Below, in pieces: positions 37,313 through 47,209 of a stretch of DNA of 64,000 bases. The notes beneath the pieces are model-generated. The model had not been told where the DNA came from. It saw nothing but the letters and a program-made list of their open reading frames with translations, and ran no database searches. This DNA comes from Sphingopyxis sp. USTB-05 (GTDB taxonomy: Bacteria; Pseudomonadota; Alphaproteobacteria; Sphingomonadales; Sphingomonadaceae): positions 4,089,001-4,153,000 of the forward strand of contig NZ_CP084712.1 in the NCBI RefSeq assembly GCF_023822045.1. The letters are read 5' to 3'. The stretch's first letter is position 1, and every line of letters begins with the position of its first letter. Made by a program: the position numbers and the translations under genes.

Positions 37313-38149
37313 TTACCTCTTCTTCTTCGCGTGACGCGACCGGATGATCATCTTGTCGGTCGACTTGTTGTGACGGGTACGAGCACCCTTGGTCGGCTTG
37401 CCCCACGGGGTAACCGGATGACGGCCACCCGAGGTGCGGCCTTCACCACCACCATGCGGGTGATCGACCGGGTTCTTCGCGACACCGCGGGTCAGCGGAC
37501 GCTTGCCCAGCCAGCGGTTGCGACCAGCCTTGCCGAGGTTGGTGTTCTGGTTGTCGGGGTTCGACACCGCACCGACCGTGCCCATGCACTCGCCGCGGAT
37601 ATAACGCTGTTCGCCCGAACCGAGACGCACGATGACGAGACCGCGGTCACGACCGACGACCTGTGCATAGGTGCCAGCCGAACGGGCGATCTGGCCACCC
37701 TTGCCCGGCTTCATCTCGATATTGTGGACGATCGTTCCGACCGGCATCTGCGACAATTCCATCGCATTGCCCGGCTTCACGTCGGTCTTCTTGCCGGCGA
37801 CGACGGTGTCGCCAACGGCCAGACGCTGCGGCGCCAGGATATAGGTCTGCTCGCCGTCTTCATATTTGACGAGCGCGATGAACGCCGTGCGGTTGGGGTC
37901 ATATTCCAAACGCTCGACGACAGCCGGCATGTCCCACTTGCGACGCTTGAAGTCGATGAAGCGGTACTTCTGCTTGTGGCCGCCAGCGATACCGCGCGAG
38001 GTCACATGACCCTTGTTGTTGCGGCCACCGGTCTTGCGCTTGCCTTCGGTCAGCGCCTTGACGGGCTTGCCCTTCCACAGCGACGACTTGTCGACGAGGA
38101 TCAGGCCGCGCTGCGCGGGGCTGGTCGGATTATAGGATTTAAGTGCCAT
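37313..38149 (-). CDS. rplB: 50S ribosomal protein L2
   Basis: A 278-residue protein essential for the peptidyl-transferase centre. [64 protein letters not shown], and the C-terminal [38 protein letters not shown] with the invariant His are present. Confidence 0.98.
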   Translation of the reverse strand: MALKSYNPTSPAQRGLILVDKSSLWKGKPVKALTEGKRKTGGRNNKGHVTSRGIAGGHKQKYRFIDFKRRKWDMPAVVERLEYDPNRTAFIALVKYEDGEQTYILAPQRLAVGDTVVAGKKTDVKPGNAMELSQMPVGTIVHNIEMKPGKGGQIARSAGTYAQVVGRDRGLVIVRLGSGEQRYIRGECMGTVGAVSNPDNQNTNLGKAGRNRWLGKRPLTRGVAKNPVDHPHGGGEGRTSGGRHPVTPWGKPTKGARTRHNKSTDKMIIRSRHAKKKR

Positions 38150-38170
38150 TTTCTCTGCCTCTTCCTACAA

Positions 38171-38479
38171 TCAGACGCCGGTCGTGACGTCGATCGACTG
38201 GCCTGCGGCCAGGCGAACGATCGCCTTCTTCACGTCGCTGCGGGTGTAGGGCTTGCCCTTCCAGCGCTTGGTCTTGCCCTTGGTGACGAGCGTGTTGACG
38301 CTCAGCACCTTGACATCGAACAGCGCCTCGACGGCGGCCTTGATGGCGGGCTTGGTCGCGTCGTTCGCGACCTTGAACACCACCGCGTCATTTTCGCTGA
38401 GCAGCGTCGACTTTTCGGTGATCACCGGAGCGAGGATCACGTCATAGTGACGCGCGTCGATGGTTTTTGCCTTAGCCAT
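38171..38479 (-). CDS. rplW: 50S ribosomal protein L23
   Basis: A 102-residue tunnel-exit protein that docks trigger factor. [90 protein letters not shown] gives the family pattern. Its start overlaps the rplD stop by eight bases. Confidence 0.97.
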   Translation of the reverse strand: MAKAKTIDARHYDVILAPVITEKSTLLSENDAVVFKVANDATKPAIKAAVEALFDVKVLSVNTLVTKGKTKRWKGKPYTRSDVKKAIVRLAAGQSIDVTTGV

Positions 38480-39098
38480 TGCAGCGGGCCTCCAGCTTTT
38501 CGACCGCCGCGCGGGTCAGGACCAGCGTGTCGGCACGGATGATGTCATAGACATTGGCACCGATGGCGGGCAGCGCGTCGACACCGATGAGGTTGGCCGA
38601 AGCCATTGCGAAGCTTTCGTGCACCGCGTCACCGTCGATGAAGAGTGCGCGATTGCCGAGTTCGAGCTTGCCGAGCTTGCCGGCGAGCGCCTTGGTCTTC
38701 GCGTCCTTGAGCTCGAGCGTGTCGAGAACGACGAGCTTGCCGCCCTTCGCCTTGTCGCTCAATGCCATCTTCAGGCCGAGGGTGCGGATCTTCTTGTTCA
38801 GCGAGTGGCCGAAGGTGCGGGCACGGGGGCCGTGCGCCTTACCACCACCGATGAAGATCGGCGCCTTGCGATCGCCGTGACGAGCGGTACCGCCGCCCTT
38901 CTGGCGACCGAACTTCTTGCCGGTGCGCGACACATCGCTGCGTTCGCGGGCGGCACGAGCCGGACCACGGCGCTTTTCGAGCTGCCATGCAACGACGCGA
39001 TGCAGGATGTCGGCGCGGGCGTCGACGCCGAACACATCGTCATTGAGATCGATGTCGGTGCCGGCCTTGCCGTCGAGGGTCTGAACCTTGACCTTCAT
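38472..39098 (-). CDS. rplD: 50S ribosomal protein L4
   Basis: A 208-residue protein with an extended loop in the exit tunnel: [84 protein letters not shown]. In many bacteria L4 represses its own operon by binding the S10 leader mRNA, relevant to the structured leader found at 39875-40145. Two bases from rplC. Confidence 0.98.
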   Translation of the reverse strand: MKVKVQTLDGKAGTDIDLNDDVFGVDARADILHRVVAWQLEKRRGPARAARERSDVSRTGKKFGRQKGGGTARHGDRKAPIFIGGGKAHGPRARTFGHSLNKKIRTLGLKMALSDKAKGGKLVVLDTLELKDAKTKALAGKLGKLELGNRALFIDGDAVHESFAMASANLIGVDALPAIGANVYDIIRADTLVLTRAAVEKLEARCNG

Positions 39099-39100
39099 GA

Positions 39101-39874
39101 TCAGGACTCCTGTGCGCCGTCGGTGGCCGCGGTGTCGACGACGGTTTCTTCAACCGGCGTTTCGACCGGCGCGTCAGCCGGGGCTTCGTTGCTGTTGGCC
39201 GCGCTCTTGATGCCCGCCGGATAGGGGGCCTCGGGGTGACGCGGCAGCTTCACCGCATCGCGGACGAGCAACCAGCCGCCCTTCGAGCCAGGGACCGAGC
39301 CCTTGACGAAGAGAAGGCCGCGCTCGACGTCGGTGCGGACGATTTCGAGATTCTGCTGGGTGCGATTGCGCGCGCCCATGTGGCCGGCCATCTTCTTGTT
39401 CTTGAAGACGCGGCCCGGATCCTGACGGTTACCGGTCGAACCATGCGCACGGTGGCTGATCGAAACACCGTGGGAGGCGCGCATACCGCCGAAACCCCAG
39501 CGCTTCATCGCACCGGCAAAGCCCTTACCCTGGGTAACACCCTGGATGTCGACGATCTGGCCGGCGACGAAGTGATCGGCCGACAGTTCGGCGCCGACGT
39601 CGAGCGTCGCGTCGTCAGCGACGCGGAATTCGACGACCTTTGCCTTCGGCTCGACTTCGGCCTTGCCATAGGCACCACGCTGCGGCTTGGCGACATTCTT
39701 CGCCTTTGCCGAGCCAGCACCGAGCTGAACGGCCACATAGCCGTCACGTTCTTTATCGCGGACAGAGACGACCTGACAGCCTTCGAGGCTCAGGACGGTG
39801 ACGGGCACGTGGCGGCCGTCGTCCTGAAACAGGCGGGTCATCCCCATTTTCTTCGCGATCACGCCAGTACGCAT
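39101..39874 (-). CDS. rplC: 50S ribosomal protein L3 with acidic C-terminal tail
   Basis: A 257-residue L3. ATG 39874 starts [36 protein letters not shown]; conserved [52 protein letters not shown] follows. The last ~40 residues ([31 protein letters not shown]) form an acidic, disordered tail beyond the E. coli length of 209. The reading upstream of 39874 goes into the leader and has no similarity, so it was dropped. Confidence 0.97.
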   Translation of the reverse strand: MRTGVIAKKMGMTRLFQDDGRHVPVTVLSLEGCQVVSVRDKERDGYVAVQLGAGSAKAKNVAKPQRGAYGKAEVEPKAKVVEFRVADDATLDVGAELSADHFVAGQIVDIQGVTQGKGFAGAMKRWGFGGMRASHGVSISHRAHGSTGNRQDPGRVFKNKKMAGHMGARNRTQQNLEIVRTDVERGLLFVKGSVPGSKGGWLLVRDAVKLPRHPEAPYPAGIKSAANSNEAPADAPVETPVEETVVDTAATDGAQES

Positions 39875-40145
39875 GATCCATACTCCTAAACAGAGGCCGG
39901 GCGGACCATTCCGCACGGCTTGCGGGACCCATCGAGGCAAGCCTCAACAGAACCCTCCCAGCCCAAAATTTCGATGCATCGCCCCGTCCGGGCTGAGGTG
40001 CCGCCATCCCGAAGGATTTGCGGCGAGACGGGGGACGCAGCCCGGTCGTAAATGCCTTCCAAGGAAAGCGACCGGCGGTATCCACCCTATCGTCGGTCCG
40101 GATCGCTCCGGACAATGCAGGCGCCGAAGCGGCCTGCCGATAGAG
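39875..40145 (-). promoter_or_regulatory. structured ~300-base leader between rpsJ and rplC
   Basis: Noncoding stretch, unusual because rpsJ and rplC are normally a few dozen bases apart. It holds a perfect 7-bp hairpin GTCCGGA (40096-40102) / TCCGGAC (40107-40113) whose RNA loop reads GCGA, a GNRA tetraloop; a second hairpin at 40118-40136 (CAGG-CGC with GCG-CCTG, RNA loop TTCG); and a shorter GAGGC/GCCTC pair at 39934-39945. These features suggest a folded leader for the S10 operon starting at rplC, possibly the L4 autoregulatory target. No promoter could be assigned with confidence. Confidence 0.55.
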
Positions 40146-40146
40146 A

Positions 40147-40184
40147 CCCCGGTTTTCACCGGGGCTGCGCTGGCTTAGGCCAGC
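40147..40184 (-). terminator. tandem hairpins at the rpsJ 3' end
   Basis: First dyad GCTGGC-TTAG-GCCAGC (40169-40184) includes the rpsJ stop codon; the second, CCCCGG (40147-40152) / CCGGGG (40159-40164) with loop TTTTCA, follows nine bases later. No T-run follows on the minus strand, so these are attenuator-like or 3' end-protecting hairpins rather than a classic terminator. Confidence 0.55.
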
Positions 40185-40486
40185 TTGATTTCGACGTTCA
40201 CGCCCGCGGCGAGGTCGAGCTTCATCAGCGCGTCGACCGTCTGCGGGGTGGGCTGCACGATGTCGAGCAGCCGCTTGTGGGTACGCACCTCGAACTGCTC
40301 GCGCGACTTCTTGTCGACATGCGGGCCGCGGTTCACGGTGAATTTTTCAATACGCGTCGGAAGCGGGATCGGACCGCGAATGAGTGCGCCCGTGCGACGT
40401 GCCGTGTCGGCAATGTCGGTGGTGGCCTGATCGAGCACGCGGTGATCAAAGGCCTTCAGGCGAATGCGAATATTCTGCGTTTCCAT
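40175..40486 (-). CDS. rpsJ: 30S ribosomal protein S10
   Basis: A 103-residue protein, also the NusE antitermination factor. [77 protein letters not shown] is a full match. It is linked more closely to tuf (148 bases upstream) than to rplC (300 bases downstream). Confidence 0.98.
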   Translation of the reverse strand: METQNIRIRLKAFDHRVLDQATTDIADTARRTGALIRGPIPLPTRIEKFTVNRGPHVDKKSREQFEVRTHKRLLDIVQPTPQTVDALMKLDLAAGVNVEIKLA

Positions 40487-40589
40487 GACTGTTCCAGTCG
40501 AATCCCGTCTAACGATGCGAAAGAGCCGAAATGGCCTGTTCCGGCCCCCTAGTGGAAGCCGGCTCGGCCATCAAAATTCTTAAAGCTAC

Positions 40590-40623
40590 GAGCCGCCCGA
40601 ATCACTTCCGAATCGAGCGGCTC
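40590..40623 (-). terminator. hairpin after tuf
   Basis: Perfect 7-base arms GAGCCGC (40590-40596) and GCGGCTC (40617-40623), twelve bases after the tuf stop, with further pairing inside the loop. The T content after the stem on the minus strand is modest (AGCTTTAAGAATTTT), so partial termination between tuf and rpsJ is likely. Confidence 0.6.
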
Positions 40624-40634
40624 GCGGCCCTATA

Positions 40635-41828
40635 TTACTTTGTGATCGTCGCGACAACCCCTGCGCCGACCGTGCGGCCACCTTCGCGAATTGCGAAGCG
40701 CAGACCCGGGTCCATGGCGATCGGGGCAATCAGCTTGACCGACAGCTGGACGTTGTCGCCCGGCATGACCATTTCGGTGCCCTCGGGGAGGATAACCTCA
40801 CCGGTGACGTCCGTGGTGCGGAAGTAGAACTGCGGACGATAGTTCGCGAAGAACGGCGTGTGACGGCCGCCTTCGTCCTTCGACAGGACGTACACTTCCG
40901 AGGTGAACTCGGTGTGCGGCGTGATCGAACCCGGCTTAGCCAGAACCTGGCCACGCTCAACTTCTTCACGGCCGACGCCGCGGATCAGCGCACCGATGTT
41001 GTCGCCAGCCTGGCCCTGGTCGAGCAGCTTGCGGAACATTTCGACGCCGGTGACGACGGTCTTCTTGGTGTCCTTGATGCCGACGATTTCGACTTCTTCA
41101 CCGACCTTGACGATGCCGGTTTCGACGCGGCCGGTAACAACCGTACCACGACCCGAGATCGAGAACACGTCTTCGATCGGCATCAGGAAGGGCTTGTCGA
41201 GCGGACGTTCCGGCTGCGGGATCCACGCGTCGACGGCTTCCATCAGCTTCAGGATCGCGTCCTTGCCGATGTTGTCGTCGCGACCTTCGAGGGCGGCGAG
41301 AGCCGAACCCGGGATGATCGGAATATTGTCGCCGTCGAAATCGCGCTTCGACAGTTCTTCGCGGATTTCGAGCTCAACGAGTTCGAGCAGTTCGGGATCG
41401 TCAAGCTGGTCGACCTTGTTGAGGAAGACGACCATGGTCGGAACGCCGACCTGCTTCGCGAGCAGGATGTGCTCCTTCGTCTGGGGCATCGGGCCGTCAG
41501 CGGCCGACACGACGAGGATCGCGCCGTCCATCTGGGCAGCACCGGTGATCATGTTCTTGACGTAGTCAGCGTGACCCGGGCAGTCGACGTGCGCGTAGTG
41601 GCGGCCGTTGGTTTCATATTCGACGTGTGCGGTCGAAATGGTGATGCCGCGCTCGCGCTCTTCGGGAGCCTTGTCGATGTTCGCGAAGTCAACGGCGGCG
41701 TTGCCCGCAACGTTTTCCGCCAGCACCTTGGTGATCGCTGCGGTCAGCGAGGTCTTGCCATGGTCGACGTGACCGATGGTGCCGATGTTGCAGTGCGGCT
41801 TCGTCCGCTCAAATTTAGCCTTGGCCAT
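40635..41828 (-). CDS. tuf: elongation factor Tu
   Basis: A 397-residue GTPase delivering aminoacyl-tRNA to the ribosome. G1 [10 protein letters not shown]2 [17 protein letters not shown]3 DCPGHADY, G4 NKVDQL; domain 2 from [28 protein letters not shown] and domain 3 to the C-terminal [22 protein letters not shown]. Only one tuf copy is visible in the window. In the str operon after fusA. Confidence 0.99.
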   Translation of the reverse strand: MAKAKFERTKPHCNIGTIGHVDHGKTSLTAAITKVLAENVAGNAAVDFANIDKAPEERERGITISTAHVEYETNGRHYAHVDCPGHADYVKNMITGAAQMDGAILVVSAADGPMPQTKEHILLAKQVGVPTMVVFLNKVDQLDDPELLELVELEIREELSKRDFDGDNIPIIPGSALAALEGRDDNIGKDAILKLMEAVDAWIPQPERPLDKPFLMPIEDVFSISGRGTVVTGRVETGIVKVGEEVEIVGIKDTKKTVVTGVEMFRKLLDQGQAGDNIGALIRGVGREEVERGQVLAKPGSITPHTEFTSEVYVLSKDEGGRHTPFFANYRPQFYFRTTDVTGEVILPEGTEMVMPGDNVQLSVKLIAPIAMDPGLRFAIREGGRTVGAGVVATITK

Positions 41829-41912
41829 GATGTAACAACCTTCTTGTTCGATGTTTGCGTTGATCAGTCCTGGACGAGCCTGCTGAATCAGGCGCCGCCC
41901 TTAGAGGGTCTT

Positions 41913-41937
41913 GCCGCGCGGTGCAAGCCCGCGCGGC
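41913..41937. terminator. hairpin between fusA and tuf
   Basis: Perfect 9-bp arms GCCGCGCGG (41913-41921) and CCGCGCGGC (41929-41937) with a 7-base loop, ten bases past the fusA stop. On the minus strand it has no T-run after it. It may slow or cut transcripts between fusA and tuf, or stabilise processed ends. Confidence 0.5.
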
Positions 41938-41946
41938 TTTGACCCA

Positions 41947-44040
<2,094 letters not shown>

Positions 44041-44151
44041 GGTCTTTTCCTTGGATTTGGGGGGAGGCCTTTGGAGCCACCCCCGATATAGGAACGATTG
44101 TTACGATTGCGAGACGACGGGATCTCGAGACCCGGGCCGTCCCGCGAGCGC

Positions 44152-44622
44152 TTACCAGCGGTAGTGGCTGAAGGCGCGGTTGGCTTCGGCCATGCGATGC
44201 GTATCTTCACGCTTCTTCACGGCATTGCCACGGTTGTTCGACGCATCGAGCAGTTCGCCAGACAGACGCGCGGCCATCGTGGTTTCGCTGCGGTTGCGTG
44301 CAGCGGTGATCAGCCAGCGGATCGCGAGCGCCTGCGCACGGTCCGGACGGACTTCGACCGGAACCTGATAGGTCGCACCGCCGACGCGGCGGCTGCGGAC
44401 TTCGATGTTCGGACGGATGTTCGCGAGCGCTTCGTGGAACACGCCGAGCGGTTCCTTCTTGGCGCGGGCTTCGACCGATTCGAGCGCACCGTAAACGATG
44501 CTTTCGGCGACGGACTTCTTCCCGTCCAGCATGACGCTGTTCATGAACTTCGACAGCACCGTATCACCGAAACGGGGATCGGGCAGGATTTCGCGGCGTT
44601 CAGGACGACGACGACGAGCCAT
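44152..44622 (-). CDS. rpsG: 30S ribosomal protein S7
   Basis: A 156-residue primary assembly protein of the 30S head. [47 protein letters not shown] and [79 protein letters not shown] are conserved. In E. coli S7 represses the str operon. Confidence 0.98.
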   Translation of the reverse strand: MARRRRPERREILPDPRFGDTVLSKFMNSVMLDGKKSVAESIVYGALESVEARAKKEPLGVFHEALANIRPNIEVRSRRVGGATYQVPVEVRPDRAQALAIRWLITAARNRSETTMAARLSGELLDASNNRGNAVKKREDTHRMAEANRAFSHYRW

Positions 44623-44695
44623 AGGTAATTCCTTTTACAACAGCATCCCGGCGCCAAGGCAGCCTGGGATGATCAAATAGCCGAAAAAGCGGTCC

Positions 44696-45067
44696 TTACT
44701 TCGGACGCTTCGCACCGTATTTCGAACGGCTCTGCTTGCGGTCCTTAACACCCTGCGTATCGAGCACGCCGCGCAGGACGTGGTAACGCACACCGGGAAG
44801 ATCGCGGACACGACCGCCGCGGATCAGCACGACGCTGTGTTCCTGGAGGTTGTGGCCTTCGCCGGGGATGTAGGTGATGACTTCGCGGCTGTTGGTCAGG
44901 CGGACCTTCGCAACCTTGCGGAGCGCCGAGTTCGGCTTTTTCGGGGTCGTCGTATAGACACGGGTGCAAACGCCGCGCTTCTGCGGGTTTGCGTCCATCG
45001 CCGGGACCTTAGACTTCACCTTCTGGGGAGTCCGGCCCTTGCGGACCAGCTGGTTGATTGTGGGCAT
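44696..45067 (-). CDS. rpsL: 30S ribosomal protein S12 with Arg at position 88
   Basis: A 123-residue decoding-centre protein. ATG 45067 starts [20 protein letters not shown]; the loop [20 protein letters not shown] keeps the Lys at position 43. The second loop reads [13 protein letters not shown], where most bacteria have [13 protein letters not shown]: residue 88 (codon CGC at 44804-44806) is Arg. Lys88Arg is a known streptomycin-resistance substitution, and sphingomonads are frequently naturally resistant. First gene of the str operon; the longer reading upstream of 45067 enters the leader and was rejected. Confidence 0.98.
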   Translation of the reverse strand: MPTINQLVRKGRTPQKVKSKVPAMDANPQKRGVCTRVYTTTPKKPNSALRKVAKVRLTNSREVITYIPGEGHNLQEHSVVLIRGGRVRDLPGVRYHVLRGVLDTQGVKDRKQSRSKYGAKRPK

Positions 45068-45373
45068 GAATGCTTCACCTTTAAATGTCCGCCCATCAAA
45101 GCGAACGGTTACTGTACTGCGGTGGATGAAGCTCCGGCCCGTAACCCGCCCGAAAAGGCGGAAAACGGCCGACCTGATAACAGCAAAAGACCCCGGCCGA
45201 TCGATATGATCTTCCGGAGGCTCCATCCGCGCCAGCAATGTTCAAGCGCTGTTGTAACTGAAAAAGGCGGCAAACCGTCCTTTTCGGTCGAGCGCGCCCC
45301 TAGACCCGATTCCCGTCCCGGTCAAGGGGCAGGCAATATTGTTGCGCCAGTCGGGGCGGGCTATCGGTCGCGC
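45068..45373 (-). promoter_or_regulatory. str operon promoter and leader (306-base gap)
   Basis: Gene-free stretch between divergent rpsL and the glycosylase gene. On the minus strand a promoter candidate has -35 TTGACC (45325-45320), a 17-base spacer and -10 TAGGGG (45302-45297). This would give a leader of about 220 bases before rpsL. The -35 fits well, the -10 is poor, so experimental mapping would be needed. No start for the plus-strand glycosylase gene's promoter could be singled out. Confidence 0.45.
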
Positions 45374-45868
45374 ATGCCCGCTGTCCGCCACACCAGCTTT
45401 GCGCCGCACATCGCGCCCGACACTCGTCTGCTGATCCTCGGTAGCCTGCCCGGCGTCCGTTCGCTCGCCGAACGGCAATATTATGCCCATCCGACGAACC
45501 AGTTCTGGCGTCTGCTTGGCGAGGTGATCGACCGTCCGCTCGCGGACATGATCTATGACGACCGGCTCAACGCCTTGCGTGACGCAAAGGTCGGGCTGTG
45601 GGACGTGATCCGTAGCGCCGAACGGCAAACGAGCAGCGACTCGCAGATCCGCGAAGCCGAAGCACACAACCTCGCGGCACTGATCGCCGGGCTGCCGGAA
45701 CTGCGCATGATCGCGTTCAACGGCGGCAAGGCGGCGGCGATCGGGCGAAAACAGCTTCCACCGCTCGGTCGCATCGCCATCGTCGATCTGCCGTCGAGCA
45801 GCGCCGCGCATACAATCGGTTTCGCGGCGAAGCGCGATAGCTGGATGGCGCTTCGCGGCGCCCTCTGA
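45374..45868 (+). CDS. DNA-deoxyinosine glycosylase (MUG/uracil-DNA glycosylase superfamily)
   Basis: A 164-residue base-excision repair enzyme of the uracil-DNA glycosylase superfamily. Family marks: TRLLILGSLPGVRSLAERQYYAHPTNQFWRLLGEV, then DAKVGLWDVIRSAERQTSSDSQIREAEAHNLAALI, and the C-terminal PSSSAAHTIGF motif, which correspond to the hypoxanthine-type branch. It removes deaminated bases such as hypoxanthine. ATG 45374 chosen as the first start before the family region; the sequence before it is the rpsL leader. Its stop abuts the stop of the convergent amidohydrolase with no base in between. Confidence 0.88.
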   Translation: MPAVRHTSFAPHIAPDTRLLILGSLPGVRSLAERQYYAHPTNQFWRLLGEVIDRPLADMIYDDRLNALRDAKVGLWDVIRSAERQTSSDSQIREAEAHNLAALIAGLPELRMIAFNGGKAAAIGRKQLPPLGRIAIVDLPSSSAAHTIGFAAKRDSWMALRGAL

Positions 45869-47167
45869 TCAGTCGACCACCGTCCCGCGCGCCATCACGA
45901 AATCGACTTTCTTGAGCACGCGCACGTCAGCGACCGGATCACTCGCCACCGCGATGATGTCGGCGCTCTTGCCCGGCGCGATCGTGCCGATCTCGTTCGA
46001 CAGGCCGAGCAGGTCGGCAGCGTTCACCGTCGCCGCCTTCAGGGCTTCGATCGGGGTCATGCCGTGCTCGACCATCAGTTCGAACTCGTCGCCGTTCCGG
46101 CCGTGCTTCGACACGCCGGCGTCGGTGCCGAAGGCGATGCGCACGCCTTTGGGCACAAGCCGTTCGAGGCTTTTGCCCGTGATCGAGATGCGCCACTGAA
46201 TCTTCGCCAGCACATCCGGTTCATAAGCGTTGGCGTTCGCGGCGATGCGTTCCTTGTAGCCGTTCACGGTCGAGAGCGTCGGGACATAATAAGCCTTCGA
46301 CTTCGCCCAGGCCGCGATCGTCGCTTCGTCGAGGATCGTGCCATGCTCGACCGAATCGACCCCGGCCGCGAGCGCAAGGCGAATGCCGTCGGCGCCGTGC
46401 GCGTGAACCGCGACCTTCTTGCCGAACATATGCGCGGTTTCGACGATCGCCTGCGCCTCGTCGTCGAACATCTGCTTGCCGAGACCGGCGCCGATGCGGC
46501 TGTTGACCCCTCCCGTCGAGGCGAATTTGATCACATCGGCCCCGCGGCCGATCTGAAGACGCACTGCGCGGCGGCAATCGTCGGCGCCGTTGCAGGTGTT
46601 GCCGGCCCCCGCGAAGAAAGGCCGCAGCTCGTCGCGATAGCCGAGCGAGCCGTCCATATGTCCCGCGCTGCCCGAAATGCTGTTGCCGGCATCGACGATG
46701 CGCGGGCCCTTTACCTTGCCCGCGAGAATCGCGTCGCGAAGCGCCAAGGTCGCGCCGTCGCCGTCGCCGAGATTGCGGACCGTGGTAAAGCCCGCGCGCA
46801 GCGTCTTCATCCCGTTCACCTCGGCATTAAAGGCCTGCGCCGCCGGGCTGAGCGTGATTTCCTCAAGCTGCCCCGCGATGCCGCCCGCATCGCTCGTCAG
46901 ATGGACGTGGCTGTCGATCAAGCCGGGGAGGACATATTTGTCCTTGAGATCGATCAGCGTCGCGCCGGGATCGGCGGGCTGATAGCCGTCGGCGATCGAC
47001 ACGACCTTGCCACCCTCGACAATGATCGTCGATGCGCCGCGCACGGGCTTGCCGGGTTCGGCGAGCAATTGGCCCGCGTGGATGATCGTGCGCGCGGGCG
47101 CCTGCGCGGCGAGCGGCGAAGCGAGCGCCGCGCCGATCAGCGCGAGCGGAATATGAATCAGCTTCAT
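45869..47167 (-). CDS. exported amidohydrolase family protein
   Basis: A 432-residue metal-dependent hydrolase with a Sec signal peptide (PLALIGAALASPLAAQA, cleavage near residue 22), so likely periplasmic. Metal-site pattern complete: His87 and His89 in DSHVHL, candidate carboxylated Lys214 in DVIKFASTGG, His255 in VAVHAHG, His275 in VEHGT and Asp349 in FGTDAG. The closest described relatives hydrolyse X-Pro or X-Arg dipeptides and other amides (imidazolonepropionase-like subgroup). Exact substrate unknown. Separated by 42 bases from the upstream subtilase gene on the same strand, so the two may be cotranscribed and cooperate in periplasmic peptide degradation. Confidence 0.9.
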   Translation of the reverse strand: MKLIHIPLALIGAALASPLAAQAPARTIIHAGQLLAEPGKPVRGASTIIVEGGKVVSIADGYQPADPGATLIDLKDKYVLPGLIDSHVHLTSDAGGIAGQLEEITLSPAAQAFNAEVNGMKTLRAGFTTVRNLGDGDGATLALRDAILAGKVKGPRIVDAGNSISGSAGHMDGSLGYRDELRPFFAGAGNTCNGADDCRRAVRLQIGRGADVIKFASTGGVNSRIGAGLGKQMFDDEAQAIVETAHMFGKKVAVHAHGADGIRLALAAGVDSVEHGTILDEATIAAWAKSKAYYVPTLSTVNGYKERIAANANAYEPDVLAKIQWRISITGKSLERLVPKGVRIAFGTDAGVSKHGRNGDEFELMVEHGMTPIEALKAATVNAADLLGLSNEIGTIAPGKSADIIAVASDPVADVRVLKKVDFVMARGTVVD

Positions 47168-47209
47168 TCTGGCATCCCCTGTTTTGATATCGGGAAGCGT
47201 TAAAGCCGA

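Noticed and set aside
39875..39940. N-terminal extension of L3 upstream of 39874
   Set aside because: The extra residues have no L3 similarity and lie in the structured leader; ATG 39874 gives the standard [12 protein letters not shown] start.
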